A stretch of DNA of 64,000 bases from DATHZQ01 sp035458525 (GTDB taxonomy: Bacteria; Actinomycetota; Acidimicrobiia; Spongiisociales; UBA5794), in NCBI GenBank assembly GCA_035458525.1, contig DATHZQ010000151.1, positions 1 through 64,000 on the forward strand. The letters run 5' to 3'. Below are positions 24,347-33,292 of this stretch, in pieces. The notes under the pieces were generated by a model that was not told the DNA's origin, did no database searches, and saw nothing but the letters and a program-made list of their open reading frames with translations. How positions within the stretch are numbered: position 1 is the first letter of the stretch; each line of letters starts with the position of its first letter. The position numbers and the translations under genes are program-made.

Positions 24347-25318
24347 CGTGGCCTCGGCCTCGTCGGGACGGGCGAAACCGGCGAGGCTGAGCCCTGCGAG
24401 GGCTGCGACGAACACCACGACGAGAACGGCAATCGCCGTGCCCGGCTTGAACGCGGCGTCGACACCGATCACGAGCACACCGATCAACGCTTGGGCGACG
24501 GCCGCCGTGCCCACGACTCGTGTAACGGACCAGCCGCGATCGGAGAGCTGGTCGTAGACATGACTGCGGTCGCCCGGGAACAAAGGCTTTCCGGCAAGCT
24601 TGCGGCGCAGCAGCGTCATCGCAAGGTCGATCGCGTACACGCCCATCAGCCCGAACCCAATGAGGACCGCTGCGTCACTGCCTTCCGGCGAAGCCGCGAT
24701 GAAACCGTATACGAGGAACACGGCGACGGAATAGGCACCGTTGTCGCCCAGAAACATCCTTGCCGGGTGCCAGTTCCAAAGGAGAAAACCGAGCAGCGCT
24801 GCGGCCAAGACGAAGCCCGGCCGTAGCCCGAGCCCTCGCGACGCAGCAAGGCCGATCGTGCCGGCGGCCGCGACCAGACCTGCCGAGCCGGCAAGGCCGT
24901 CGAGACCGTCGAACATGTTGACCGCGTTGATCGCTACCACGACGAGCACAACCCCGAGGATGACGCCCAGTGGACCGTCGCCGAGTGCGGGCAGATCGGC
25001 GACAACGACCAACACGACCCCCGCGATGAACTCGACGAAGAGCCGAAGGATCGGTGCCAGGTCGCGGCGATCGTCGATGAGCCCCAACACCAGCACGATC
25101 CCCGATGCCAGAAACAGCCCTTCATCGAAGAGCCCTTCGACGGCCATGCCGGCATGCACCCCGAAGAAGATCGCCACGCCCCCGAGAGGAACGGCCGGCC
25201 ACTCGTGCGACTTGAGGAAGCCGTCCGGCTTGTCGACGAAGCCACTTTCGTGACCCAGCTGGATGAGCAGGGCGCCACCGAGCGCCGACAGCAGCAGCGC
25301 TAGGGCAAAGCCGACCAC
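24341..25318 (-). CDS. Undecaprenyl-phosphate sugar-1-phosphate transferase (WecA/MraY family)
   Basis: A 325-residue polytopic transferase that starts lipid-linked glycan synthesis by moving a HexNAc-1-phosphate from its UDP-sugar to undecaprenyl phosphate. Motifs are GLIDDRRDL (Mg/prenyl phosphate aspartates), NAVNMFDGLDGLAG (catalytic Asp), FLGDNGAYSVAVFL and GDRSHVYDQLSDRGWS (the cytoplasmic histidine loop of the WecA group). About ten membrane spans. The GTG start at 25318 overlaps the stop of the upstream fusion gene by 19 bases and is supported by GGAGGTGTTGAC just before it. It is the expected initiating enzyme for the glycan made by this locus. Confidence 0.88.
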   Translation of the reverse strand: MVGFALALLLSALGGALLIQLGHESGFVDKPDGFLKSHEWPAVPLGGVAIFFGVHAGMAVEGLFDEGLFLASGIVLVLGLIDDRRDLAPILRLFVEFIAGVVLVVVADLPALGDGPLGVILGVVLVVVAINAVNMFDGLDGLAGSAGLVAAAGTIGLAASRGLGLRPGFVLAAALLGFLLWNWHPARMFLGDNGAYSVAVFLVYGFIAASPEGSDAAVLIGFGLMGVYAIDLAMTLLRRKLAGKPLFPGDRSHVYDQLSDRGWSVTRVVGTAAVAQALIGVLVIGVDAAFKPGTAIAVLVVVFVAALAGLSLAGFARPDEAEATS

Positions 25319-27075
25319 GTCAACACCTCCGATCGCTCACCAGCATGCACTTCGACCGACCCGCTCTTGGCGAAACCCATCCGCTCGTATGCGGCGATCG
25401 CCGCATCGTTGTCGGCGCCGACTACGACCTTGACGCGCTGCTCACCGCGAGCCGACAACGCATCCAGCAGACGCTCGCCCAGCGCCAGCGCCAACCCGCG
25501 TCGTCTCGCTTCTGGAGCCACGGCCATGGCGAGGAGCTCGGCGCGAGCTTCGTCGTGTTCGCCACCATACGTCAACGTCTCCCAGGCGCGCCGCATGATC
25601 GAGGGGCGCACCAGTTTGGGGATCGCACTGAGGCCGGCGGCCGCGCCGTGGTGTCGGATGAAGTGTTTGTAGAACGCACCGACGTCGGTGACGCCGGCGA
25701 CGAAGCCCACGATCCGCCAGGTTCCATCGGCTACGAAGACCTCGGCGCCTTCCCACTCCAGCATCGCCGCATAGAGACGCTCCATGAACCCAGACCCGAG
25801 CCTCGGGAGAAAGCCCGTGCTGATGGCCTCCATGTGGAGACGAGCCAAGTAGGGAACGTCGCGGTCCGTCGCACGGCGCAGCCGGACGGCCCCGATGGCA
25901 GGTGCCGCGCCGGTAACGCCGGCGACTCCCTTGCGCTGCGCGACGCCGTGGTAGGTGGCGAACACGGTGTGAACGACGTGCCGCTCGTCGAAGAACTCCT
26001 CGGCTCGCCGGCGGCTGGCAAGGCCCATGGCCTCGCGCTGCACCGGATCGGCCGCGACCTCACGGATCGCGGAAGCCAGCGCCGCCGGGTTGCCGACTGG
26101 GACGAGCCTTCCGTTTTCGCCGTCCACCACGACCTCGCGGCAGCCGCGGATGTCGGTCGCAATGACCGGCAGCGAGCTGGCGGCGGCTTCCATGGCCGCC
26201 CGCGGGAAACCCTCCCGGTGCGAAGGGAGCACGAACACGTCCATCGCCGGATAGAGCCGTTCCACGTCGGTTCTCATTCCCAGCAGCCGCACGCCGGCAT
26301 CGGCGGCGCGTGAGGCGAAGTCGGCGCCCAGGGCGTCGGCCTTGTCTGGATCGTCAGGACCGATCGCCAGGAATGCGAACCGATCATCGAGTTGCGCCGC
26401 AGCGTCGACGAGTTCCGGGTAGCCCTTCTCGGCGACGAGACGGCCGACCGTTCCCACGACGATCTGGCCGTCGTCGATGCCGAGCTCACGACGTATCGCA
26501 GCTCGCTCCGCCGCGGCGACGTTTGCGGCGTTGAATCGCTCGAGATCGACGCCGTTGCCCAGCCGGAACGTGCGATGTGCCGGCGAGATGTGCTTGCGGG
26601 TCATCAGCGCGACGTCTTCCGCGCTCTGGACCAACTCGGCATCGGAGAACCGCGCCGCAACAGCCTCGAGCACATACACCACCGCGCGTTTCGCCAGCCG
26701 ATCATCCTCGGTGGCGTACAAGCCATGGACCGTGTTGACGACGATCGGCACACCGGCGAGGCGACCCAAGATTCGCCCGTACAGGCCCGGCTTCGGGTTG
26801 TGGGTGTGCAGGATGTCGATGCGCTCTCTACGCAGGATGCGCCAGAGGTCCCTGGCCGCACGGAGGTCGTCGCGCAACGCCCAGCCACGCGTCGACGTCG
26901 GCAGGGGAATATGACGCACACCGACCTCTTCGACCACCGGCACATGTTCGCCGGGAGCGCTGATGCCAATCGTGTCCCAACCGGCGGCAACCCCGGCTTC
27001 CAGCTGGGGCAACACGAGGTAACGCAGACTCAGATCGACGGTGGTCAGGTGCGCGAGCTTGACGGTCTTGCTCAT
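25300..27075 (-). CDS. Glycosyltransferase family 4 - GNAT acetyltransferase fusion protein
   Basis: A 591-residue two-domain enzyme. Residues 1 to about 385 form a GT-B glycosyltransferase: RLGNGVDLERF, VVGTVGRLVAEKGYPELVDA, and FVLPSHREGFPRAAMEAA for the E-x7-E site. After a short alanine/glycine linker, residues from about 405 form a GNAT domain (VRLRRATDRDVPYLARLHME, then LLAMAVAPEARRRGLALALG for acetyl-CoA binding and DNDAAIAAYERMGF near the end). The fusion is continuous with no frame disturbance. It likely transfers an amino sugar and acetylates (or acylates) it, or couples both steps on a lipid-linked intermediate. The start overlaps the upstream glycosyltransferase stop (ATGA). Confidence 0.87.
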   Translation of the reverse strand: MSKTVKLAHLTTVDLSLRYLVLPQLEAGVAAGWDTIGISAPGEHVPVVEEVGVRHIPLPTSTRGWALRDDLRAARDLWRILRRERIDILHTHNPKPGLYGRILGRLAGVPIVVNTVHGLYATEDDRLAKRAVVYVLEAVAARFSDAELVQSAEDVALMTRKHISPAHRTFRLGNGVDLERFNAANVAAAERAAIRRELGIDDGQIVVGTVGRLVAEKGYPELVDAAAQLDDRFAFLAIGPDDPDKADALGADFASRAADAGVRLLGMRTDVERLYPAMDVFVLPSHREGFPRAAMEAAASSLPVIATDIRGCREVVVDGENGRLVPVGNPAALASAIREVAADPVQREAMGLASRRRAEEFFDERHVVHTVFATYHGVAQRKGVAGVTGAAPAIGAVRLRRATDRDVPYLARLHMEAISTGFLPRLGSGFMERLYAAMLEWEGAEVFVADGTWRIVGFVAGVTDVGAFYKHFIRHHGAAAGLSAIPKLVRPSIMRRAWETLTYGGEHDEARAELLAMAVAPEARRRGLALALGERLLDALSARGEQRVKVVVGADNDAAIAAYERMGFAKSGSVEVHAGERSEVLTWSALP

Positions 27076-28181
27076 CGCTCGCGTACTTCGTCGCCGAGGA
27101 GTTGGATGTAGCGCTGGACCGACGCTTCGAGGGTGAAGCGTTCGCGCACCATGGCGCGAGCGGCGTCACCCCACTTGCGACGCTTGATGGGATCGCGAGC
27201 GAGCTCGACGAGAGCGGCGGCCGCGGCGTCGACATCGCCCTTGGCGACGACCCGTCCTGTCTCCCCGTCGCGGACCGTCTCGGCTGCGCCCCCGGCGGCG
27301 TACACGACGCTGGGAACACCTGCGGCACCAGCTTCGAGCGGCACCCCGGGCAGGCCCTCCGTTCTCGAGGTGAGCAACAGGACGTCGGCCCAAGCCAGGT
27401 GCGGAAGCACGTCAGCCACCGAACCCATGATCTCCACGGCACCGCCGAGATCCCGGTCGAGGACGCCGCGCTCGAGGGCACTCTGCAGCGGTCCGGCACC
27501 CAGGTAGCGCAACGTCATGGCTGCCTGCCGGAGGCCCTCGGTGAGCACATCGAGAGCGGCAAGCGGATCCTTCTCGGCGGAGAGGTTGCCGATGAATATC
27601 ACCCTCAGCTCGTCGGCGGCGGGTTCGGGTTCGACGGTGAAGAACCGCGCCGGAACCCCGGTGGGAGCGACCCGCACCTTGCTCGCCGGGACCCCGAGGT
27701 GGTCGACGAGCTGACGTGCAGTGGTCTCGGACACCGAGAGCACCCTGTCGACACCACGCAGGATTGCCGCACGCACGGCGCGATGGCGCCTGTTGCGAAT
27801 CCAGTACGAGGGCTCACCAATGCTGGAATACACGAGACGGGGTCGGTCCCGCATCACTCGCAGCCCCGCCACGGCATACTGCATCGTCGCCGCGCCGTTG
27901 GCCAGCACGACGTCGGGGGCGTATCGCTTCATCTCGGAACGGAGACGACGCACCACTGCGGGATCGAGCTTGCCGAGCTGGTCGGGGGCGGTCGCAGAAA
28001 GCGGCGTCGCATCCACACGCGGACCACGGGCGCTCGACGCAAGCGAGAAGAGCCCGGCCTCCCAACCCTGAGCGCGGATTCCACCGGCGAGGGCCTCCCC
28101 GAACACCTCTGCGCCCCTGCGCCGATCGCTCGAGACGACGATGGCGAGCCGGTGCGACCGGCCCTGTGAGTTGTCGGTCAT
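27072..28181 (-). CDS. Glycosyltransferase family 4 protein
   Basis: A 369-residue GT-B enzyme. It has VVSSDRRRGAEVFGEALAGG at the N-terminus, VRVAPTGVPARFF at the interdomain point, RVIFIGNLSAEKDPLAALDV opening the donor domain, and LLLTSRTEGLPGVPLEAG for the E-x7-E site. The start MTDNSQG is the natural one; the frame extends far upstream but the extension is antisense to sufU. This is the first gene of the minus-strand unit 28181-24341, coupled by ATGA to the fusion enzyme. It marks the right edge of the polysaccharide locus. Confidence 0.88.
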   Translation of the reverse strand: MTDNSQGRSHRLAIVVSSDRRRGAEVFGEALAGGIRAQGWEAGLFSLASSARGPRVDATPLSATAPDQLGKLDPAVVRRLRSEMKRYAPDVVLANGAATMQYAVAGLRVMRDRPRLVYSSIGEPSYWIRNRRHRAVRAAILRGVDRVLSVSETTARQLVDHLGVPASKVRVAPTGVPARFFTVEPEPAADELRVIFIGNLSAEKDPLAALDVLTEGLRQAAMTLRYLGAGPLQSALERGVLDRDLGGAVEIMGSVADVLPHLAWADVLLLTSRTEGLPGVPLEAGAAGVPSVVYAAGGAAETVRDGETGRVVAKGDVDAAAAALVELARDPIKRRKWGDAARAMVRERFTLEASVQRYIQLLGDEVRER

Positions 28182-28358
28182 GCGTCCGTTTCCCCTCAGC
28201 ACCCCGCCTGCAACCCCGGGTGCGGCGACGCAGCGTAGCGCCGGCGGCCCACCTTGGCGGTTTCCGGCTCGAGCCGCAAGCATGCTGCGGCAACGCAGGG
28301 AAGGAATGTTGCCGCGACGGCCTCGGTTAACGTGGGACACGTTCCACTGCGAGACAAC

Positions 28359-28814
28359 ATGGCAATCGACGAGCTGTACCGAGAAGTCATCCTGGACCAC
28401 TACCGCAACCCGCGCCGCCGCGGGCGGCTGAGCGGCGACCACATTCATGTGGAGGGTGAGAACCCGTCCTGCGGCGACGAGTTCTCGCTCGACCTGCTCG
28501 TGCATGAGGGAGTCGTGGCCGATGCTGCGATCCAGGGACAAGGTTGCTCGATCTCGCAAGCGTCCGGCTCGATGATGGCGGACACCATCGTGGGCAAGAC
28601 CGTCCCCGAGGTGCAGGCGCTCACGCATCAGTTCAAGGTGATGATGTCGATCGAGGAAGGCGAAAGCGCCATCGATCCGGAACGTCCCGGGGCTGTGCTC
28701 GGCGACCTGGAAGCGCTTCAGGGCGTACGCCGGTTCCCGGTCCGCATCAAATGCGCCGACCTGCCTTGGGCCACGCTCCAAGATGCCCTCGATCAAGCAG
28801 AGTCCTCCGCTTGA
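28359..28814 (+). CDS. sufU: SufU-type iron-sulfur assembly protein
   Basis: A 151-residue SufU, the zinc-containing sulfur-transfer partner of SufS in Gram-positive SUF systems. It starts MAIDELYREVILDHYRNPRR, the family signature, and has the three conserved cysteines in NPSCGDEF, QGQGCSISQAS and RIKCADLPW, with the Asp of CGD as the fourth ligand. The insertion between the second and third cysteines is SufU-like rather than IscU-like. No sufS is adjacent: upstream is the divergent glycosyltransferase and ten bases downstream starts pncA. A semi-palindrome GTGGGACACGTTCCAC (28332-28347) precedes the gene. Confidence 0.92.
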   Translation: MAIDELYREVILDHYRNPRRRGRLSGDHIHVEGENPSCGDEFSLDLLVHEGVVADAAIQGQGCSISQASGSMMADTIVGKTVPEVQALTHQFKVMMSIEEGESAIDPERPGAVLGDLEALQGVRRFPVRIKCADLPWATLQDALDQAESSA

Positions 28815-28824
28815 GGAGGTCGCC

Positions 28825-29412
28825 GTGAGACTGAGCTATGGACCAACGACGGCGCTGATCGTCGTCGACGTCCAGAATGATTTCGCCGATCCTGCCGGAT
28901 CGCTTGCGGTGTCGGGCGGCGAGGATGCGATTCCCTTCATCAACGAGCAGGTTGCCGCCGCCGAGGAGGCGGGCGCTCTCGTGGTGTACACCCAGGACTG
29001 GCACCCGCCCGACACGCCGCACTTTGCCAAGGATGGGGGCATCTGGCCGGTGCACTGCGTAAACGCCACCTGGGGAGCCGAGCTCCATCCATCACTCCAA
29101 GTCGCCGGACCGACGGTCCTCAAGGGCAGCGGAGGCGAGGACGGCTATTCGGGATTCACGGTGCGCGACCCGGACACCGGGGCAACGACCCCCACCGAGC
29201 TCGGTGAGCTTCTGCGCAGCCGTGGAATCGCATCGATCGTCGTCGTAGGTCTCGCCACCGACTACTGCGTGGCGGCCACTGCGTGCGACGGGGTGGCCGC
29301 GGGATTCGCCGCCGAGGTCCTCGCCGACGGCATACGTGCCGTGAACCTCCAGCCCGGCGATGGTGCCCGCGCGATTGCAGCGATGGTGGCGGCCGGCGTT
29401 TCGGTCAGCTGA
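28825..29412 (+). CDS. pncA: Nicotinamidase (isochorismatase-like)
   Basis: A 195-residue nicotinamidase converting nicotinamide to nicotinate for NAD salvage. The catalytic triad is visible: Asp in LIVVDVQNDF, Lys in TVLKGSGGE and Cys in VVGLATDYCVAAT. The metal site residues are in TQDWHPPDTPHF. The GTG start at 28825 is supported by GAGGAGGT seven bases upstream. It follows sufU by ten bases and converges with pncB with eight bases of overlap. The two NAD-salvage genes thus lie tail to tail rather than in one operon. Confidence 0.93.
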   Translation: MRLSYGPTTALIVVDVQNDFADPAGSLAVSGGEDAIPFINEQVAAAEEAGALVVYTQDWHPPDTPHFAKDGGIWPVHCVNATWGAELHPSLQVAGPTVLKGSGGEDGYSGFTVRDPDTGATTPTELGELLRSRGIASIVVVGLATDYCVAATACDGVAAGFAAEVLADGIRAVNLQPGDGARAIAAMVAAGVSVS

Positions 29413-30958
29413 CTGCATCACCCGCCGTGGCCGCAATCAGCCGGTCGCGGAGCGCTGCCATCTCGTCGGTCAACGACACGTGATAGATGTGGGGGTTGAC
29501 GAGCCGGCGCACACCCCGGTCGAGCCGGTCGAGATCGCGCCGGCGCCACTCTCGGGCATGCTCGATGCTGCGCTCGGGAAGCGTTCTGCCGGATCTCCAC
29601 ACGCGTTGAAGCAGGGGTTCGACTTCCGCCATCTCTCCAGGGCCCAACCATCGACGCACCCCGGTCCGGTAGGGATGATGCAGCGTCGCCCCGGCCGCAC
29701 CATCGATCACCTCCCCTTCGCACGCCACGGCGTCGGCCGTTGCGTAACCCCGCCGGTCGTAGACCCGCCACAGTTGCTTGCGGCCGGGAATCGGGATCTT
29801 CTCTCGCGTCTCCGAGATCTTGATGGCCGGCGCCCACCCGCCATCTTCGGCAACGGCAACGAGCTTGTAGACGCCATCGAGGGCCGCATGGCCTTGCGAG
29901 CTGACGAGCCGAGTGCCGACGCCGTACACCAGCCTCGCGATCAGGGCGTCGGGGTCGACGTCGTATCGCGCCGCTTCCTGCTCGATCTGCGAGAGAATCT
30001 GCCAGATCGCCAACTCGTCGAGATTGGACGACAGCACGATCGACACGTCGCCATGGCCGGCGGCGTTGAGCATCTGCGCCGAGCGGATCGCCAGGTACGC
30101 AAGGTCACCGGAGTCGAGTCGGATACCGCCGGGCACATGGCCGCGGCTCCGAAGCTCGTCGAACACCGTGATGGCGTTGGGAACACCACTCTGGAGGGTG
30201 TCAATGGTGTCGACGAGGAGAATCGCGTCATCGGGATACCTGGCCGCAAACGCACGAAACGCCTCCAGCTCACCGAGGCCCAACGCCATGAAGACCTGCA
30301 CCATGGAGTGGGCATGCGTTCCCCGTGGCGGCAGACCGACGGCGTGCGACAGACCAACGTTGGAGGAGAAGTCGACCCCGCCCACCAGCGCGGCGTACGT
30401 GCCGGCGTTGGTGCCGCTGGCCGGCCCCCGCCGCATCCCGAACTCGAGCACCTTGCCATCTCGCGCGCTTTCGACAACGCGGGACGCCTTCGTGGCGATC
30501 AACGTCTGGTAGTTGAGGTGATTGAGCAGCGAGGTTTCGAGAATCTGGGCCATGGCCAGCGGCCCGGTCACGGTGACGACCGGGGCATAGGCATGCACGA
30601 CCCGGCCCTCAGGTACCGCATCCATCGTGAGGGCGCCGAAGTGCCCGTGTGCCTCGAGCCACTCCAGGAAGCCCGCATCGAAGAGGGGCGCACCGGAAGC
30701 GGCTCGTTGCTTGCGAAGCGGATCGATGTCGGCGGCGACGAAACGAGTCTGTTGCATCCAGTCGAGCAGCCATTCGAGCCCGGACAGCACGCAATAGCCG
30801 GCCTGATGACGGCCGTAGTCCGGATAGGTGCGGAAGGTGTAGTCGAACTGAGCCTGGCGCTCGTGCAGACCTTGTTCGAAGTACAGCTGCGCCATCGTCA
30901 GCTGGTACTGATCCGTGAACAGGGCTCCCTCAGTCCTCTGTCGCTCTGCGGGTTTCAC
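29405..30958 (-). CDS. pncB: Nicotinate phosphoribosyltransferase
   Basis: A 517-residue nicotinate phosphoribosyltransferase, the next step after nicotinamidase, making nicotinate mononucleotide from nicotinate and PRPP with ATP hydrolysis. Diagnostic parts are ALFTDQYQLTMAQLYFEQG at the N-terminus, FGMRRGPASGTNAGTYAALV, and GLPPRGTHAHSMVQVF with the phosphorylated histidine region. Then come RLDSGDLAYLA and VYGVGTRLVSSQGHAAL for phosphoribose binding. Length is at the long end of the family. The GTG start overlaps the stop of the MFS gene (GTGA), so the enzyme is coupled to a transporter. Confidence 0.93.
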   Translation of the reverse strand: MKPAERQRTEGALFTDQYQLTMAQLYFEQGLHERQAQFDYTFRTYPDYGRHQAGYCVLSGLEWLLDWMQQTRFVAADIDPLRKQRAASGAPLFDAGFLEWLEAHGHFGALTMDAVPEGRVVHAYAPVVTVTGPLAMAQILETSLLNHLNYQTLIATKASRVVESARDGKVLEFGMRRGPASGTNAGTYAALVGGVDFSSNVGLSHAVGLPPRGTHAHSMVQVFMALGLGELEAFRAFAARYPDDAILLVDTIDTLQSGVPNAITVFDELRSRGHVPGGIRLDSGDLAYLAIRSAQMLNAAGHGDVSIVLSSNLDELAIWQILSQIEQEAARYDVDPDALIARLVYGVGTRLVSSQGHAALDGVYKLVAVAEDGGWAPAIKISETREKIPIPGRKQLWRVYDRRGYATADAVACEGEVIDGAAGATLHHPYRTGVRRWLGPGEMAEVEPLLQRVWRSGRTLPERSIEHAREWRRRDLDRLDRGVRRLVNPHIYHVSLTDEMAALRDRLIAATAGDAVS

Positions 30959-32124
30959 GCGCTGCCTCCTGCGCCGATTGGCGCGTCCTCATGGTCGCGT
31001 ACTCGGGTCGCCACGATCCAGCCGGCGGCAACGGCAATCAAGGCTGCGGCCAGCCCCGCCCCCGTCATCCCCGTCGCCGTGTAGAGCGCGACCCCCACAA
31101 CGGCAGCGGCGGCGCGGCCGAACGCCTGGGAAACCACCATGCGGGAGAGGTACTGCACCCGACTACCGGGAACGAGCTCAGTCGCCAGCGAGATGGATGA
31201 GACGATGGCGAACTCGAACCCGACGATTCCCAGCACGAGACCCGACAGTGCGGGCGCCAGCGCAGCGCTCGTGAGAGCGGTGACGGTGAATCCCGCAGCA
31301 GCGACCGCCATCCCGGCCGCAACCGCCCGCGCCTTGCCGATCCGGTCCGTGAACAGTGCCGTTGCCCCTTCTGCGGCCAACTCGCCGAATCCAATCACGG
31401 TCGCCAGGGCGGCCAGCGCCCCAAGACCGAACTCGTGCACGTCCTCGAGCCACGTGGCGAACGTGATGAACATCACCTCGGCGCAGGCTGCAACGAGTGC
31501 CGCCACGACGAGGAATGCGCGGGCTCGTCGATTCGGCTCGACCTTCTCGATACGCTCCGCCGGACCGAGAGAGTCGCCGACGACCATCTTCAGCGGGATG
31601 AGCAACAGCCCGCCGACGACCGCAAACCCTATGAACGGCGCCTCCCATCCCCAGCGCTGAATCATCCATCCGGCGATCGGCGCCCCGACGAGGAAGCCGA
31701 GCGCCCACGTCGTCTCCACGACACCGACCGTTCGCGCTCGCTCGCGATATGGGATGCGGTCGGCAACGACTGCTTGGACGCCTGTGTCGACGAGCGGTTT
31801 GCCGAGCCCCATGAGCACGAACCCGACGAGCGCCCCGACGAACACACCGAACACCGCCGTCACGAGCGAGCCGGCGACGAACAGGACCAAACCGAGCGCC
31901 AGGACGCGGCGGCGATGCTCCCGACCGGCGAGCCGGATCGTGAGCGGCGTCAGCGCTCCGACGCCCCAGCGGGCCGAGGCGAGCCACCCGACGGCTCCGA
32001 TCGAGACACCGAGGCCGCGGGCGATGGCCGGCAGAAACGCGTACACGAACCGCGTCGCCACGTTCAGGGTGAGCTTGACCACGAAGAACACAGCGACGGT
32101 CGCTCGGAGGGAACGATGCGGCAT
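30955..32124 (-). CDS. MFS transporter
   Basis: A 389-residue protein with 12 hydrophobic segments in two halves, typical of the major facilitator superfamily. The loop 2-3 region reads ARWGVGALTPLTIRLAGREHRRRVLALG, a variant of the MFS signature G-x-x-x-D-R-x-G-R-R. Loop 8-9 TDRIGKARAVAAG carries a second copy. No substrate-specific motif is recognised. Coupling with pncB suggests a niacin-type substrate, but this is inference. The ATG at 32124 is chosen since the first membrane span follows shortly; upstream in-frame ATG codons would add a non-hydrophobic Arg-rich stretch. Divergent from the thioesterase gene with 77 bases between. Confidence 0.83.
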   Translation of the reverse strand: MPHRSLRATVAVFFVVKLTLNVATRFVYAFLPAIARGLGVSIGAVGWLASARWGVGALTPLTIRLAGREHRRRVLALGLVLFVAGSLVTAVFGVFVGALVGFVLMGLGKPLVDTGVQAVVADRIPYRERARTVGVVETTWALGFLVGAPIAGWMIQRWGWEAPFIGFAVVGGLLLIPLKMVVGDSLGPAERIEKVEPNRRARAFLVVAALVAACAEVMFITFATWLEDVHEFGLGALAALATVIGFGELAAEGATALFTDRIGKARAVAAGMAVAAAGFTVTALTSAALAPALSGLVLGIVGFEFAIVSSISLATELVPGSRVQYLSRMVVSQAFGRAAAAVVGVALYTATGMTGAGLAAALIAVAAGWIVATRVRDHEDAPIGAGGSA

Positions 32125-32201
32125 TCCCAGAGCGTAGGTGACACGGTGCACGTTCCCGCAGGAACCGGCGACGCTCGGCTGGCCGGCGGCAGGACACCGT
32201 C

Positions 32202-32717
32202 GTGAGCGACGTAGAGTCATCGCTGATGGCACCCACCTCCGTTGTGCAGATCGCGGCCGCTCTCGGCATCGACGACGACACCGACCTGCTCGACGTCATC
32301 GTTCGACTCGAGCAATTCCTGGCGTTCAATCGCACGCTCGGACTCGACGTCGGAGAGCTCACGGCGGAGCGGGCCACGTTCCACCTCAAGTTGCGGCCCG
32401 AACTCATCGGCAACGCACAGAAGCAGGCGCTCCACGGCGGCGTGATCTCGGCAACACTCGACGCTGCCGGAGGCATGGTGGCCATGGCGGCGCTCGTCGA
32501 GCGTGCGGCAACGGCGGAAGAAGCACTCACGGCGCTGATGAAGGTGGGCACCATCGACCTGCGGGTCGATTACCTGAGGCCGGCGACCTCCGCCGCCTTC
32601 GTGGCGAGCGCCTACCCCCTCCGGATCGGACGAACGGTGGCGGTCACCCGCATGGAGTTCCACGACGACCGAGATCGCCTCGTTGCGGTGGGCACCGGCA
32701 CCTATATCGTCGGCTGA
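32202..32717 (+). CDS. Hotdog-fold thioesterase (PaaI/YigI-like)
   Basis: A 171-residue hotdog-fold protein. The core has LKLRPELIGNAQKQALHGGVI then SATLDAAGGMVA, the H-G-G..D motif where His and Asp act in acyl-CoA thioester hydrolysis, and GTIDLRVDYLRPA and TRMEFHDDRDRLVAVGTGTY as the outer strands. Substrate unknown. The GTG at 32202 is used; an ATG at 32226 would shorten it by eight residues and is equally possible. Followed after 20 bases by a methyltransferase. Confidence 0.82.
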   Translation: MSDVESSLMAPTSVVQIAAALGIDDDTDLLDVIVRLEQFLAFNRTLGLDVGELTAERATFHLKLRPELIGNAQKQALHGGVISATLDAAGGMVAMAALVERAATAEEALTALMKVGTIDLRVDYLRPATSAAFVASAYPLRIGRTVAVTRMEFHDDRDRLVAVGTGTYIVG

Positions 32718-32737
32718 GCACGCTAAAGGAGCGGCCA

Positions 32738-33289
32738 ATGGACGAAGCACCCTGGAGCAAGCTCAAGGCGGAGGTCTACTCCTTGTTCGGCCGCAACCCT
32801 GGCTCGAATCGACTCGTCGTCCGCACCGCCGGGCTCGAAGCTCATCAGGTGGTGCTGGACGTCGGATGTGGCCCCGGAGCCGCCGTTCGCGGTGCCGCGC
32901 CGTCGGTGGCGCAGGCCATCGGCATCGACCGTTCGGCGGCCATGATCGACATCGCACGGCGGAGGTCGAGCCAGCTCGACAACGTTGCGTACCACGTAGC
33001 CGGCGCCGAAGATCTCCCGTTCGATCCCTCGTCGATCGACCTGGCATGGACCATCCATGCGTTCCACCACTGGGAGCACCCCGACGCGGGTCTGTCGCAG
33101 ATGTTGCGGGTCTTGCGCCCCGGCGGGCGCTTTCTCATCGTCGAGTCCGAGACGAAGGGCGCCCACGGATTGACGCGCACTGCGGCCGACGGTGTGGCCG
33201 AGCGTCTGGAAGACGTCGGATTCGCCGCTGCGCACGTGTCACAGCACCGCAAGCACCTCGTCATCACCGGCACCGCCGCCGGCGACTGA
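32738..33289 (+). CDS. Class I SAM-dependent methyltransferase
   Basis: A 183-residue small methyltransferase. Motif I VVLDVGCGPGAAVRGA binds SAM, AIGIDRSAAMIDIARRR is motif II with the acidic residue for ribose, VAGAEDLPFDPSSIDLAWTI is motif III, and MLRVLRPGGRFLIVES is the post-motif. This is the UbiE/COQ5-like group; acceptor unknown. The ATG has AAAGGAG seven bases before it. It runs up to fumC, with which it converges three bases apart. Confidence 0.83.
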   Translation: MDEAPWSKLKAEVYSLFGRNPGSNRLVVRTAGLEAHQVVLDVGCGPGAAVRGAAPSVAQAIGIDRSAAMIDIARRRSSQLDNVAYHVAGAEDLPFDPSSIDLAWTIHAFHHWEHPDAGLSQMLRVLRPGGRFLIVESETKGAHGLTRTAADGVAERLEDVGFAAAHVSQHRKHLVITGTAAGD

Positions 33290-33292
33290 GGC

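Noticed and set aside
28332..28347. GTGGGACACGTTCCAC before sufU as a regulator site
   Set aside because: Only partly symmetric and unlike the sufB palindrome, so not claimed as an operator.
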